NCBI GenBank assembly: GCA_030765525.1
Contig: JAVCCK010000033.1
Span: forward strand, 1-30,094
Origin: Candidatus Lernaella stagnicola
GTDB taxonomy: Bacteria; Lernaellota; Lernaellaia; Lernaellales; Lernaellaceae
Reading direction: 5' to 3'
Length of the DNA stretch: 30,094 bases
Shown: one piece after another, positions 15,143 through 24,175 of the stretch
How positions within the stretch are numbered: the stretch's first letter is position 1
How the letters are laid out: each line of letters starts with the position of its first letter
Position numbers and translations under genes: made by a program
Notes under the pieces: generated by a model
Databases searched by the model: none
Told to the model about the DNA's origin: nothing
The model's input: only the letters and a program-made list of their open reading frames with translations

Positions 15143-16375
15143 ATGCTTTTCGAGAAATTCAGATTTTCCGAGTCTTTACTCAAAACGATTTATCGCCAGG
15201 GGTATGAGGCCCCGACGAAAATTCAGGAATTGGCGATTCCCCACGTACTGGACGGCAAGGACGTCATGGGTTGCGCCCAGACCGGCACCGGCAAGACGGC
15301 GGCCTTTACGCTGCCTATCCTTCAACGCTTGAGCCAGTCCAGAGCCAACGGTGGGAGAAGGCGGATTCGCGTCCTCACTCTTACTCCAACCCGTGAACTG
15401 GCCTCCCAGATTGAACAAAGTTTCGTCGATTTCGGGCGGGGCACGGGCTTCCGTTCGACCGTCATTTTCGGCGGCGTCAGTCAGCATCGGCAAACCCGCG
15501 CTCTCCGCGCCGGCATTGACATCCTGGTGGCGACCCCCGGTCGCTTGCTTGCCCTGATAAACGAGGGCTACGTCGATCTATCCGGCGTCGAGTTCCTCGT
15601 GCTGGACGAAGCGGACCGCATGCTGGACATCGGGTTCATTCACGACATCCGGCGCATCGTCGCCAAGATTCCGAAAAAGCGGCAGACACTGTTATTTTCC
15701 GCGACGTTATCGGCCAGCATCCTGCAATTGGCGAAAGGCATCCTGGAAAAGCCGGTCAGAGTGAACGTTGCGCCCGCCGCCACGACGGTTGAGAGCATCG
15801 ACCAGTCCGTGTATTTCGTCGAGCGAACGGAGAAAATCAATCTGCTCGTGCGCCTGCTTGGCGACGGGGCGATGAGCCGCGTGCTGGTCTTTACCAAAAC
15901 CAAGCACGGCGCGGACAAGGTTGTTCGTAAGCTGGGGCACGCTTCCATCCAGGCGGTCGCCATTCACGGCAACAAATCGCAGAACAAACGCGAAGAAGCC
16001 CTGGGCGATTTCAAGCGCGGCAAATCCCGCGTGCTGGTGGCTACCGACATTGCCTCGCGCGGATTGGACATCGACCAGGTGACCCACGTGGTCAATTTCG
16101 ATCTGCCCCACGAGCCCGAATCCTACGTCCATCGTATCGGCCGCACCGGCCGTGCCGGGGCTGCGGGTGTGGCGCTGTCGTTTTGCGATAGCGAGGAACG
16201 CCGGCTGCTTAGCTCGATCGAGCGCCTGATTCGCCAACGCCTTGGCGTGCACAAGACACCGCGGGGCAGCCGTGGGTTGCAGTCGGTGCCCGAGCGCGAG
16301 CAGGTCCCCGAGCGCATCGTCCCGAGCGTCTCTAAGCGGATTCGCCATTCCCCACGCCGCGCAAACCGGCGCTGA
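15143..16375 (+). CDS. DEAD-box ATP-dependent RNA helicase (RhlE-like)
   Basis: A 410-residue helicase that unwinds RNA duplexes, probably in ribosome assembly or RNA turnover. All core motifs are present: Q motif (PTKIQ, 24-28), motif I AQTGTGKT (45-52), Ia PTREL (82-86), Ib TPGR (131-134), II DEAD (155-158), III SAT (186-188), then VLVFTKTK, VATDIASRGLDI (V) and HRIGRTGRAG (VI). The C-terminus is a short basic tail ending in RRANRR, common in RhlE-type enzymes as an RNA-binding extension. ATG 15143 starts directly before the Q-motif region and has only a weak AGG upstream. It is transcribed alone from the promoter at about 14970-14998. Confidence 0.93.
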   Translation: MLFEKFRFSESLLKTIYRQGYEAPTKIQELAIPHVLDGKDVMGCAQTGTGKTAAFTLPILQRLSQSRANGGRRRIRVLTLTPTRELASQIEQSFVDFGRGTGFRSTVIFGGVSQHRQTRALRAGIDILVATPGRLLALINEGYVDLSGVEFLVLDEADRMLDIGFIHDIRRIVAKIPKKRQTLLFSATLSASILQLAKGILEKPVRVNVAPAATTVESIDQSVYFVERTEKINLLVRLLGDGAMSRVLVFTKTKHGADKVVRKLGHASIQAVAIHGNKSQNKREEALGDFKRGKSRVLVATDIASRGLDIDQVTHVVNFDLPHEPESYVHRIGRTGRAGAAGVALSFCDSEERRLLSSIERLIRQRLGVHKTPRGSRGLQSVPEREQVPERIVPSVSKRIRHSPRRANRR

Positions 16376-16457
16376 TCACTCCTTCGCCTAAACGGTTGTT
16401 GTGTTAATCTGCACCAGCGAATGGCAAACTGCGTTTGGGCAATGGGAGGAGATCAAG

Positions 16458-16505
16458 GTGGAAAACCCTTTTGTCGACAAGGCGGTTGTGCCGGGCGTGC
16501 TCTGA
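16458..16505 (+). pseudogene. 15-codon open frame with a strong ribosome-binding site
   Basis: GTG 16458 follows GGAGGAG by seven bases and opens a frame reading MENPFVDKAVVPGVL before TGA. The site is much better than many true starts in the window, yet the peptide is tiny. It may be the first codons of a gene cut off when the adjacent Type IIG gene arrived, or a chance frame. No continuation was found on the far side of that gene. Confidence 0.25.
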
Positions 16506-16512
16506 AACGGCG

Positions 16513-19422
16513 CTATTCCCCGACACCCCCCTCGACGATGGCGATTTCCTCGGGCGTCAGGTCGTAGAGCTCGTAGACCAAGCGGTCGATCGCGGCGTCG
16601 GTGGCGTCGATCTGCCGTTGCATGACGGTCTTTTGCGCCTCGGATGTCGCCGCGGCAAGCTGCTTGTGCAACGCCAACATCGACTCGACAAGCTGCACCA
16701 TCCGATCGTGCCGCGCCTTATCCGCCGGGTCATCAAAATCGATTGTGCGGATGGGGAGCTGACTCAAATAGGTTCCTTTTATCTTTGGAAATGTCCGCCG
16801 GCGGTCCGAGAAATTGTCCAACCAGAAAGACCGAATGATTTGGGAATTGAGAAAGCCGAGTAACCATTCGGGCTTGTAACCATCGGCGAAGATATTGATC
16901 ATGAACATGGTGTTTAGACACTGGTATCCCAGTTTATCAAGCGCGAAAATGGGATAAGTGCCGATCTGGCGCGTAACCAATTTCTGTTTTGCATTTTGTC
17001 TCTCTGAATCCCAACACCCGCCGCACTGTGCCACGGTGTCATCCAGGCAAGCGAGCGCGCTGTAGTCCAAATAGTACCTATTGCAGTTCTTTCCTGTGTA
17101 GCATCGCTTATATCGGGAGGGGGCTTTTCCGCTCGGATCAACATCAATGACGTCGCGGCCGTATTTCTTGCGGTTCCGAAGTTGTTTCCCAAAGTTGACG
17201 AATGCGATCTTTCCGAGTGGGGCACTGGCTGCGCTGACTTTGGCCCAAACCTCTTTCCGAAGTTCGGACCCGCCACCGACAAACAAGTGATGTGCATCGC
17301 GGGCCACGGCGGCCAGCGACACGTCTTCTTTTCGTGTAACTCCAAGAGTACCGGCAAGAACGTCAGCATAGTAGACGCTGAAATCGCCCTCAGACTGCAC
17401 TGTTGCATCGACCAAGAGGATTGCGTTGTCGACGCTTACGTTTTGAAACACCCCTCCGTCAATCACGAGAATGTGATTCACACGAACATTGCGAATGAGG
17501 AATTCCCTCAAGGGAGACAGGAAATTATTAGTCATGAAATTTGAGGGCGTAATCATTCCAAAAGCCCCGCCCGGCTTCAACAAGTTACACCCTTTTTCGA
17601 TGAACAGATGGTACGTGTCCAACTTGTAGGACGCGACTGAATAGCGAAGCTTAAAGTACTGATTGTCGCTTTCGATTCTGAACTCATCCTGAAGCAACAC
17701 ATACGGGGGGTTGCCGATGACGCAGTCGAAGCCGCCGGCCTTCATGGCTTCGGGGAAGCCGACGGTCCAGTCGAAGGGGTTGACGCGTTTGATGTCGTCG
17801 GGGTCGGGCAGCAGGTCGCCGGTGAAGTAGTCCGGGCCGATCAGGGAATTGCCGCACTTGATGTTGTCGGCCAGGTTGGGCAGCGCGCGCGATTCGATCA
17901 GTTCCATCTGCCTGCTTAGCGAGGCGTCGTTTTCGCCTTCCAGCGCCTTGAGCAGCAGCGAGAGCTTGGTAACCTCGACGGCCTGGGCGTCGATATCCAC
18001 ACCGAAGATATGGGTAGTCAGCAGGCGCTTTTTTTCCTCGATGGTCAGCAGCCATTGGCCGTCGCGGGCATCTTGGAAGACGGCCTTCTTGTGGCTTTCG
18101 GGCTTGTGCTCGATGTACCATTTCAAGGCGTAATCCATCAGGTACCGGTACGCGCCGAGCAAAAATGAGCCGCTGCCGCAAGCCATGTCCAACACGCGAA
18201 ACGTCGGCTTGCCGCGGCCCCCGGCCAGTTGTGCGGGGCTTTTGCCTTCGATCTGTTTGCCGACGGTGTGCTCGACGATGTAATCGACGATGTACTTGGG
18301 CGTGTAGTAGACGCCGCCCGCTTTGCGGACCTCCGGCTTTTCCTCGACCTTGGCGCGATGCCCGGCGGTCAGCCGAATGACCTTGCCCAAAAACCGCTCG
18401 TAGACCGTACCCAGAATTTCGACCGGCAGGACGCCGAAGTGATACGGCGAGCCGTGCTCGAAATAAAGGCTTCGCAGTATCGGCTTGATCACCTTGTCGT
18501 CGACCGCCAGTCCCGGCGTGATGCGATCGGGCGCGTCGGCGACGTCGCTTTCTTTGCGGAAGTGGAACAAACCGGAATTGTACTTGGCGTCGGCCCGGCG
18601 GCACACGTCACGCACGAACCGCGCGTAGATGTCCGCTCGCTCGCAAAGCTTGGCCAGCCGCCCGTACGGTTCCAAGCCCCGGTCCTCGGCCATCCGCAAA
18701 AACACGATGCGGTCGATGGTCAATTGAACGGCGGCGTTGAGGTTATCGGTCGAGATCTCAGGATTGCGCAAGGCGATGTTGCGTGCCAGGTTTTCGCGCC
18801 AGGTCTCGATTTCCTTGAGAAACTCGTTGTCCACTTCCGACGTGCCGCGTTTGCGCTTGGACGCGGAAAACTTATCGTACGCGCCCGACCAGACCGCTTC
18901 GCGCGAAAACACGTCCCATATCTCGTGCCACTGGTCGGGGTATTGCTCGAACCCCATATAGCTGATTCGGCCCCGGCTGGCCTTCTCGCCCTGGCGCGGC
19001 CGCAACGAGCAATCGTACACCGCCAGTTCCTCGAAATCCGTCAGGATCGACAACGGTATCTTGGCGCTCCAACCGTAGCGCCGCAGTTGGTAGGCCGAAG
19101 CGGGGTCGGCGTTGATATTGACGCCGCATTTTTTGGCTTCGGCGTAAAACTTCGGCATCGTGCCGACGCGAAACGCGTAATCGGGGGCCTTTTGGTGGCC
19201 TTCGTCATCGAGGCTGTCTTCGGGCACGACCTCGCGGTACTGCGGCGCGGTCATCGCCGAGTTGCGGACATCCCAACCCAACGCCTCGAAAAACGGGTCG
19301 ATCAGCGATTGCCGAACGTGGGCTTCCTTGACGCCGGGCGCGAGAAAATTCTGGTGGTTTGTTGCGAAATAACGGCAGAGTTCCGCAATTCGGTCTTGGC
19401 TTTCCGCAAAAGTCTTTATCAT
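16513..19422 (-). CDS. Type IIG restriction-modification enzyme (Eco57I/TaqI-domain type)
   Basis: A 969-residue single-chain enzyme that both cleaves and N6-adenine-methylates DNA. The N-terminal nuclease region has the PD-(D/E)xK pattern as PDYAFRV (Asp81) and FYAEAKK (Glu95, Lys97). A helical linker leads to the methyltransferase: GVYYTPKYIVDYIV (about 370-383), motif I LDMACGSGS (411-419), FGVDID (motif II) and motif IV NPPY (571-574). The C-terminal third is the target-recognition region, with RRRTFPKIKGTYLSQLPI, followed by a coiled helix. ATG 19422 is chosen with GGGAG ten bases upstream. The open frame continues about 136 codons further upstream, but that part is Arg/Pro-rich and overlaps the neighbouring gene's DNA. 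No partner R, M or S gene lies nearby. Solitary Type IIG genes spread by transfer. Confidence 0.93.
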   Translation of the reverse strand: MIKTFAESQDRIAELCRYFATNHQNFLAPGVKEAHVRQSLIDPFFEALGWDVRNSAMTAPQYREVVPEDSLDDEGHQKAPDYAFRVGTMPKFYAEAKKCGVNINADPASAYQLRRYGWSAKIPLSILTDFEELAVYDCSLRPRQGEKASRGRISYMGFEQYPDQWHEIWDVFSREAVWSGAYDKFSASKRKRGTSEVDNEFLKEIETWRENLARNIALRNPEISTDNLNAAVQLTIDRIVFLRMAEDRGLEPYGRLAKLCERADIYARFVRDVCRRADAKYNSGLFHFRKESDVADAPDRITPGLAVDDKVIKPILRSLYFEHGSPYHFGVLPVEILGTVYERFLGKVIRLTAGHRAKVEEKPEVRKAGGVYYTPKYIVDYIVEHTVGKQIEGKSPAQLAGGRGKPTFRVLDMACGSGSFLLGAYRYLMDYALKWYIEHKPESHKKAVFQDARDGQWLLTIEEKKRLLTTHIFGVDIDAQAVEVTKLSLLLKALEGENDASLSRQMELIESRALPNLADNIKCGNSLIGPDYFTGDLLPDPDDIKRVNPFDWTVGFPEAMKAGGFDCVIGNPPYVLLQDEFRIESDNQYFKLRYSVASYKLDTYHLFIEKGCNLLKPGGAFGMITPSNFMTNNFLSPLREFLIRNVRVNHILVIDGGVFQNVSVDNAILLVDATVQSEGDFSVYYADVLAGTLGVTRKEDVSLAAVARDAHHLFVGGGSELRKEVWAKVSAASAPLGKIAFVNFGKQLRNRKKYGRDVIDVDPSGKAPSRYKRCYTGKNCNRYYLDYSALACLDDTVAQCGGCWDSERQNAKQKLVTRQIGTYPIFALDKLGYQCLNTMFMINIFADGYKPEWLLGFLNSQIIRSFWLDNFSDRRRTFPKIKGTYLSQLPIRTIDFDDPADKARHDRMVQLVESMLALHKQLAAATSEAQKTVMQRQIDATDAAIDRLVYELYDLTPEEIAIVEGGVGE

Positions 19423-19466
19423 CGCGAACGACTCCCTGGGAAAAACATCTTTTCGATAGTTCGCCG

Positions 19467-19495
19467 AATTTATCCCGGATGATATTGGTATGCAA
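19467..19495 (-). promoter_or_regulatory. Candidate promoter for the Type IIG gene
   Basis: On the minus strand, TTGCAT (19495-19490) and TAAATT (19472-19467) are 17 bases apart, inside an AT-richer patch, 45 bases upstream of ATG 19422. The match to consensus is moderate. Confidence 0.4.
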
Positions 19496-19574
19496 CGGTC
19501 GCGCCTATATCGTTTCTTGGCAAGTGGAAAGCGTTCGTCCCTTCTGGGATGCCGACGGCTTGGCACACAGCGAT

Positions 19575-20975
19575 TTACAGCACCGGTGGGAATACCGTCA
19601 GCGGGTCGAGCGCCGTGGGCAGCGTTTCGTCCGCTGTCTCCCATGCTTGTTGGAACTTGTCGAAATCGGCGGACTCGGGCTTGTTCATCAGGTCGGGGGC
19701 CAATCCGCCGGCGCGAATGAGTTCCAACGCGGAGGGCGCGGGCCGCGGCTCCCGGTCGCTCGGCGGGATGACGCCCGAGGCGGCGATGGATCGACTCACC
19801 GGCTGCGAAAGAAGCAGATAGGCCCACCACTTCAGGTGGCAGTAATCAAGAAACAGTTCGGGATTCGGTATTCCGTACGCGGAGCGCCGCTCCAGAATGC
19901 GTTCCAAGTCGACCAGGGTGAAACCGCCGTCCCCGGCCAGTTGGCGTATGAACGCATTGTATGAGGGCCGCGTGCGGGTCAGCGGATTGATTTGCGCGAC
20001 GAGGCGATAGAACTCACGGGCTTGCTCGTGGCGTTCGAGCTTTTCGTAACACTGCGCAATGAGATAAGCGCCGGCGGCTTGGTTGCGGCTTTTCGCGAAC
20101 GCCTCGATGGCCTCGTTCCATTTCTTTTTTTCCTGCAGGCGCCTGCCTTTCCTCATCCACTCATCGAGGACCGGCTCGGGCGTCGGCGAGTCGTGACCGC
20201 GCGAGTCCAGGCCGCCGTATCGGAGGTTGATCGGCATCGTCAGCATGACCAGCGGCACGCGGGCTTCGGCACAGAGCGCCACGACGGCGCGCACATTATT
20301 CTCGAAGTTGTCTTCGATTTTCCGCAGGTCGGGGTCTTGCGGTGTGAACAACGGTCGCGCGGCGAAATCCGGCGGACGAAGTAGAGCCTTTTTCAGCAGG
20401 CGGTATGCGATCCATTCGTGCAGCGCCTCGTTGAAACGGCTTGGCGGCAGGCTGCCCTCGTTGTTGCCCGTGCCGACGACGACCAGGTCCGGCTCCACGG
20501 CAAGAAACGCCTTCAACACCTTGAGGCAGCGCGTGGAATCTTGGCCCGCCGCGCTGAGGTTGAGCACTTCGAAACGCCGCGACGGATAGCGCTGGGTAAG
20601 TTCGAGTTGCAGCCAATGGGGGATCCCCGCCTCGCCGGGCATCGCCATTCCCGGTTTGGTGTAGGGGAAGCCCATGAGGAATGACCCGCCGATTGCGAGG
20701 ATGCGAAAGCTCCGCGCGTCTTTTACGGCGGGCAGGGTGCCGGTGAGCATGTCGACGCCGCCGATCACCCAGGTGTCGCCGCGTTTCTCCAGCAGGTGTA
20801 CGGGCGGGTGCTGAACGCGGTCATCCACGCGCTCCGAGGCGATGTAACCGCCGCGCTCCAACCACGTGAGAATCACCGTCCCGACAACGGCGACCGCCGC
20901 GAGCACGAGTAGCGCAAAAACGATTTTCTTGCCGGAAGAAAGCATCGCTCCTGCATAACCGTATCTCGACGTCAT
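19575..20975 (-). CDS. Membrane-anchored SGNH/GDSL-type hydrolase with helical-repeat insert
   Basis: A 466-residue protein with one N-terminal membrane span (about residues 18-38) and no lipobox. The SGNH blocks are visible: ILAIGGSF (block I, Ser98), LNLSAAGQDS (block II Gly144), GTGNNEG (block III, about 170-173) and FLDYCH (block V, Asp377 and His380). Such enzymes act on acyl or acetyl esters, often on cell-surface polysaccharide. Between blocks III and V, residues of about 270-330 look like TPR-type helices (RLQEKKKWNEAIEAFAKS and CYEKLERHEQAREFYRLV), an unusual insert. The start could be ATG 20975 or ATG 20945; the latter has AGGAG, but only two bases away. It is divergent from the methyltransferase gene. 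Confidence 0.8.
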   Translation of the reverse strand: MTSRYGYAGAMLSSGKKIVFALLVLAAVAVVGTVILTWLERGGYIASERVDDRVQHPPVHLLEKRGDTWVIGGVDMLTGTLPAVKDARSFRILAIGGSFLMGFPYTKPGMAMPGEAGIPHWLQLELTQRYPSRRFEVLNLSAAGQDSTRCLKVLKAFLAVEPDLVVVGTGNNEGSLPPSRFNEALHEWIAYRLLKKALLRPPDFAARPLFTPQDPDLRKIEDNFENNVRAVVALCAEARVPLVMLTMPINLRYGGLDSRGHDSPTPEPVLDEWMRKGRRLQEKKKWNEAIEAFAKSRNQAAGAYLIAQCYEKLERHEQAREFYRLVAQINPLTRTRPSYNAFIRQLAGDGGFTLVDLERILERRSAYGIPNPELFLDYCHLKWWAYLLLSQPVSRSIAASGVIPPSDREPRPAPSALELIRAGGLAPDLMNKPESADFDKFQQAWETADETLPTALDPLTVFPPVL

Positions 20976-21109
20976 CTCAAGTCCCGGCGAACGAGGACCG
21001 ACGGCTCAACTTGTTCCGACACCGCCTTGCTTCGCCCAGCCGCGAATATTAGTCTTCGCAACCCGTGATGCCCAACGGCTCGGCGATCACTTTTGCGACT
21101 GGAGACGCC

Positions 21110-21958
21110 ATGTTTCGACTTTTGCAGGAAATCAACACGCGGCCGGCGCCCTTTGCGTGCTACGGGGCCGCGGATCTTTGGACGGACGAGCACATTTCGT
21201 CGCGAATGCTGCAATTCCATCTTGACGATTCGATTGACGCCGCGTCGCGTAATTCGCGGTTCATTGAGCGCTCGGTGGGTTGGATGATCTCCCGCTTTGG
21301 CCTTAACGAAACCAAGAATGTGGCGGATTTCGGCTGCGGACCGGGGTTGTATACGACGCGCCTGGCCCAATCGGACGCGGCGGTCACAGGTATCGACTTT
21401 TCCGAACGCTCCATTCGATACGCCCAGGAGACAGCACGGCGCGGCGGGTTGTCGGTCGACCACGTGTGTGCGGACTATCTAGAATACGAAACCGGCAAGC
21501 GCTTCGATTTGATCACCATGATCATGTGCGATTTTTGTGCGCTCGGCCCGGCTCAACGTCGCGCGCTGCTAACGAAGTTCTTTTCGTTACTAAAACCAGG
21601 CGGCGAAGTGCTTTTTGACGCGTACTCCCTTCACGCTTTTGACGACCGCGAAGAGCAGATCACGCACGCCCCGCAACTCATGGACGGGTTTTGGTCGGCC
21701 GCGCCGTACTTCGGTTTCTTGAACACGTTCAAATATGAGCAGGAAAAAGTCATGCTCGACAAGTACACGATCATCGAGGCGGCGCGAACGCGGGTGATCT
21801 ACAACTGGCTACAGTACTTCGATCAAGATTCGCTCAAAAAAGAGATCGAAGACTGCGGTCTCGTGGTTCAAGAATTCCTGAGCGACGTCGTAGGCAAAGG
21901 CTTCGATCCGGCTTCTCACGAGTTCGCCGTCATTGCCGCAAAGCCCGCCGGGGCGTGA
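21110..21958 (+). CDS. Class I SAM-dependent methyltransferase
   Basis: A 282-residue methyltransferase. Motif I is VADFGCGPGLYTTRLAQ, followed by VTGIDFSERSIRYAQ, whose Asp should bind the ribose of S-adenosylmethionine. Later come FDLITMIMCDFCAL (motif IV) and LLKPGGEVLFDAYS. The N-terminal part (APFACYGAADLWTDEHISSR) is shared by a set of small-molecule methyltransferases of unassigned substrate. ATG 21110 is chosen over the upstream ATG 21065 because GGAG sits five bases before it and the conserved N-terminus follows. No neighbour indicates the substrate. Confidence 0.88.
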   Translation: MFRLLQEINTRPAPFACYGAADLWTDEHISSRMLQFHLDDSIDAASRNSRFIERSVGWMISRFGLNETKNVADFGCGPGLYTTRLAQSDAAVTGIDFSERSIRYAQETARRGGLSVDHVCADYLEYETGKRFDLITMIMCDFCALGPAQRRALLTKFFSLLKPGGEVLFDAYSLHAFDDREEQITHAPQLMDGFWSAAPYFGFLNTFKYEQEKVMLDKYTIIEAARTRVIYNWLQYFDQDSLKKEIEDCGLVVQEFLSDVVGKGFDPASHEFAVIAAKPAGA

Positions 21959-22116
21959 GCAGCGAATCGAATAGCGACATTGGGCGCAACGGCTATCGAT
22001 CGTTTTCAGGAGATTGCCGGTTCGTTGTCTCACGGCCTTGGCACGCTTCACGGTACCCGATAATCTCGGACTGCGGCCGACTGGTGGCACTCAACCCGCA
22101 ACCCCGGAGCCCGGCG

Positions 22117-23358
22117 ATGCATAAGTTGATAACTCGGTTCTTGTTGATTCTTTTGGTGTCCGTAATCGCGTGCGGCGTTATGGGTTGTGCCCAGGACGAG
22201 GATTCCTCCTCCGATGACGATGCGGCCGAGGACCCTACGCCGGGCGACGACGACGACGATAATGACGACAACGACGATGACGACGATAACGACGACGATG
22301 ACGACAACGACAATGACGACGTCTTTCCGCCCGAAGAGCAGGATCCCTTCATGGAACGCGGTACGATCCTCCCGCCGAACTCCCTTGAGTGCTATCCCGT
22401 AGGCGGCCCGCCGCAGTTTAACTGCAACCACCATTCATCCAGCGTCGTCGAGTTACCCGATGGCGCGATGGCCGCGGTCTGGTACCACGGCGAGCGCGAA
22501 AAATCGCTCGACTCCCGCGTCGTTTGGTCGCGCCTCGAACCGGGCGAGGACGACTGGACCACGCCCGAGGTTTTGTTCGATGACCCCGAGCGCTCGGAGG
22601 GTAATCCGACCTTGTGGGTGGATGACGGCGACCGAATGCTCCTTTTCTTCCCGAGCATCTATGGGGAAGCCTGGAACGACGCGCGACCGCGCATGATCCG
22701 CTCCGAAGACGGCGGGCTGTCGTGGTCGCCTCCCGTTTTACTGCGCGACGGGCCGTGTTGGATGGTGCGTCACGCTCCGGTGCGGTTGGCCGGCGGCGAT
22801 CTGCTGCTGCCGCTGTACAACGAATGCCTTGCGTATCCGGTGTACATTCGCTCCACGGACGGGTTCCAGACCTGGGTGGAAGAGCCGCATTTGGACTTGG
22901 ACTATTACTTCGGCCACCTGGGCCAGATCCAGCCGTCGGCTGTTGTGTTTGACGACGGCATGATTTCAGTGATTACGCGCGACGGGTTGCCCTTTCATCG
23001 CATCGGGCGCACCACGAGTGACGATAACGGCGCGACGTGGTCGGCCTCGACGCGGTTGTCGCTGCCCAACAGCGGCACGGGCGTGGATCAGGTTCTGCTA
23101 CTCGACGGGCACGTAGTCGTCGCCTACAACGATAGTCCGGACAGCCGTTTTCCCTTGACTGCCGCGTTGAGCCGCGACCGCGGCGAGACTTTCGTCGCCG
23201 TTCGCAATCTGAACGACGAGTGCGACGATGTGTCGTGCAGCTATTCCTACCCATCGATCACCCAAAACACGCACGACGGCACGATATGGGTCACGTATTC
23301 CGTCAACCGGGAGACCATCGGTTGGGTGCATTTTAATGAAGCGTGGTTAATTCAATAG
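22117..23358 (+). CDS. Sialidase-like (BNR-repeat) lipoprotein with Asp-rich linker
   Basis: A 413-residue predicted lipoprotein. The signal peptide ends in the lipobox VMGC, then an Asp/Asn linker runs for about 40 residues. The rest is a six-bladed sialidase-type propeller with four Asp-box-like motifs: SEDGGLSW, STDGFQTW, SDDNGATW and a weaker SRDRGETF. RHAPVRLAGGDLLLPLYNE and NPTLWVDDGDRMLLFF match the exo-sialidase (BNR_2) family. A catalytic Arg triad cannot be assigned from sequence alone, so glycosidase activity is not assured. ATG 22117 sits directly before the signal peptide with GGAG nine bases upstream; the longer frame from 21955 is not a signal sequence. It follows the methyltransferase by 158 bases. 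Confidence 0.82.
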   Translation: MHKLITRFLLILLVSVIACGVMGCAQDEDSSSDDDAAEDPTPGDDDDDNDDNDDDDDNDDDDDNDNDDVFPPEEQDPFMERGTILPPNSLECYPVGGPPQFNCNHHSSSVVELPDGAMAAVWYHGEREKSLDSRVVWSRLEPGEDDWTTPEVLFDDPERSEGNPTLWVDDGDRMLLFFPSIYGEAWNDARPRMIRSEDGGLSWSPPVLLRDGPCWMVRHAPVRLAGGDLLLPLYNECLAYPVYIRSTDGFQTWVEEPHLDLDYYFGHLGQIQPSAVVFDDGMISVITRDGLPFHRIGRTTSDDNGATWSASTRLSLPNSGTGVDQVLLLDGHVVVAYNDSPDSRFPLTAALSRDRGETFVAVRNLNDECDDVSCSYSYPSITQNTHDGTIWVTYSVNRETIGWVHFNEAWLIQ

Positions 23359-23430
23359 GTTCGCCGCCGGTCGCTCTTGCCAAACAAGCGACAAGTCGCG
23401 TATGCAAAACACACAAGGAGGCGCTTCACT

Positions 23431-24168
23431 TTGGCTTTTTTCGCACTGGCTGATTTGCATCTCGGGTTTGCCGTGGACAAGCCGATGGACGTCTTCGGCC
23501 CGCAATGGGAAAACCACGCCGCGAAAATCGCCGCCAAGTGGGCCGAAGTCGTTGCGGCCGATGACGTCGTACTCCTCCCGGGCGACACGTCCTGGGCCAT
23601 GCGGTTATCCGAAGTGCAGCCCGATTTGGCCTTCATCGCCGACTTGCCGGGACGGAAAATCCTCTTACGCGGCAACCACGATTATTGGTGGAACTCCATC
23701 AACAAGGTTCGCGCCGTTCTACCTCCGGGGATGAGCGCCATCCAGAACGATCACCTGATGGTCAACGGCTGGGCGGTGTGCGGTGCGCGCGGCTGGAACA
23801 TTCCCAATTCCGGGCTGCCGGGCGAAGACGACCCGAAGATTTTCCTGCGCGAGCGTAATCGATTGGAGATGAGCCTGAACTCGGCGCCGCCGGGAGCGCC
23901 GAAAGTCGTGATGATGCATTTTCCGCCCGCCTTGGCGGTGGGCGACGAGCCGGGTTTTGTGGATTTGCTCGAGCGGCACGACGTCGTGCTATGCGTCTAC
24001 GGACACCTCCACGGGACGCGCGACCATGCTTTGGGCCTGCAGGGCGTGCGAAACGGCGTGCGCTACGTGCTTTGCGCCGCCGACGCCGTTGACTTCACGC
24101 CCGTTCGCTTACCGCTCGAATCTATTGCATCAGGCGGCCAATCCGATATATTGAATAAAACCTCGTAG
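23431..24168 (+). CDS. Metallophosphoesterase (COG1768-like predicted phosphohydrolase)
   Basis: A 245-residue calcineurin-type phosphoesterase with all metal-binding motifs in order: ALADLHLGF (DxH), LLPGDTSWAMR (GD), LRGNHDYWWN (GNHD), MMHFPP (H) and VYGHLHG (GHxH). The early VDKPMDVFGPQWENHAAKI is distinctive for this subfamily, whose substrate is unknown. The start is TTG 23431, with AAGGAGG nine bases upstream and the protein beginning MAFFALADLHL. The longer frame from 23377 lacks a binding site and adds only basic residues. The next gene starts seven bases after the stop, so this gene probably opens a long operon. Confidence 0.9.
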   Translation: MAFFALADLHLGFAVDKPMDVFGPQWENHAAKIAAKWAEVVAADDVVLLPGDTSWAMRLSEVQPDLAFIADLPGRKILLRGNHDYWWNSINKVRAVLPPGMSAIQNDHLMVNGWAVCGARGWNIPNSGLPGEDDPKIFLRERNRLEMSLNSAPPGAPKVVMMHFPPALAVGDEPGFVDLLERHDVVLCVYGHLHGTRDHALGLQGVRNGVRYVLCAADAVDFTPVRLPLESIASGGQSDILNKTS

Positions 24169-24175
24169 GGTCAAC

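Noticed and set aside
18229-19482. 417-codon plus-strand open frame opposite the Type IIG gene
   Set aside because: The minus strand encodes all nuclease and methyltransferase motifs here; the plus frame has none.
19423-19830. N-terminal extension of 136 codons on the Type IIG gene
   Set aside because: Arg/Pro-rich, unlike the family, overlaps the SGNH gene region, and an ATG with a ribosome-binding site and promoter lies at 19422.
21955-22116. Upstream extension of the sialidase-like gene
   Set aside because: The signal peptide begins at ATG 22117; the preceding residues are not a signal sequence.
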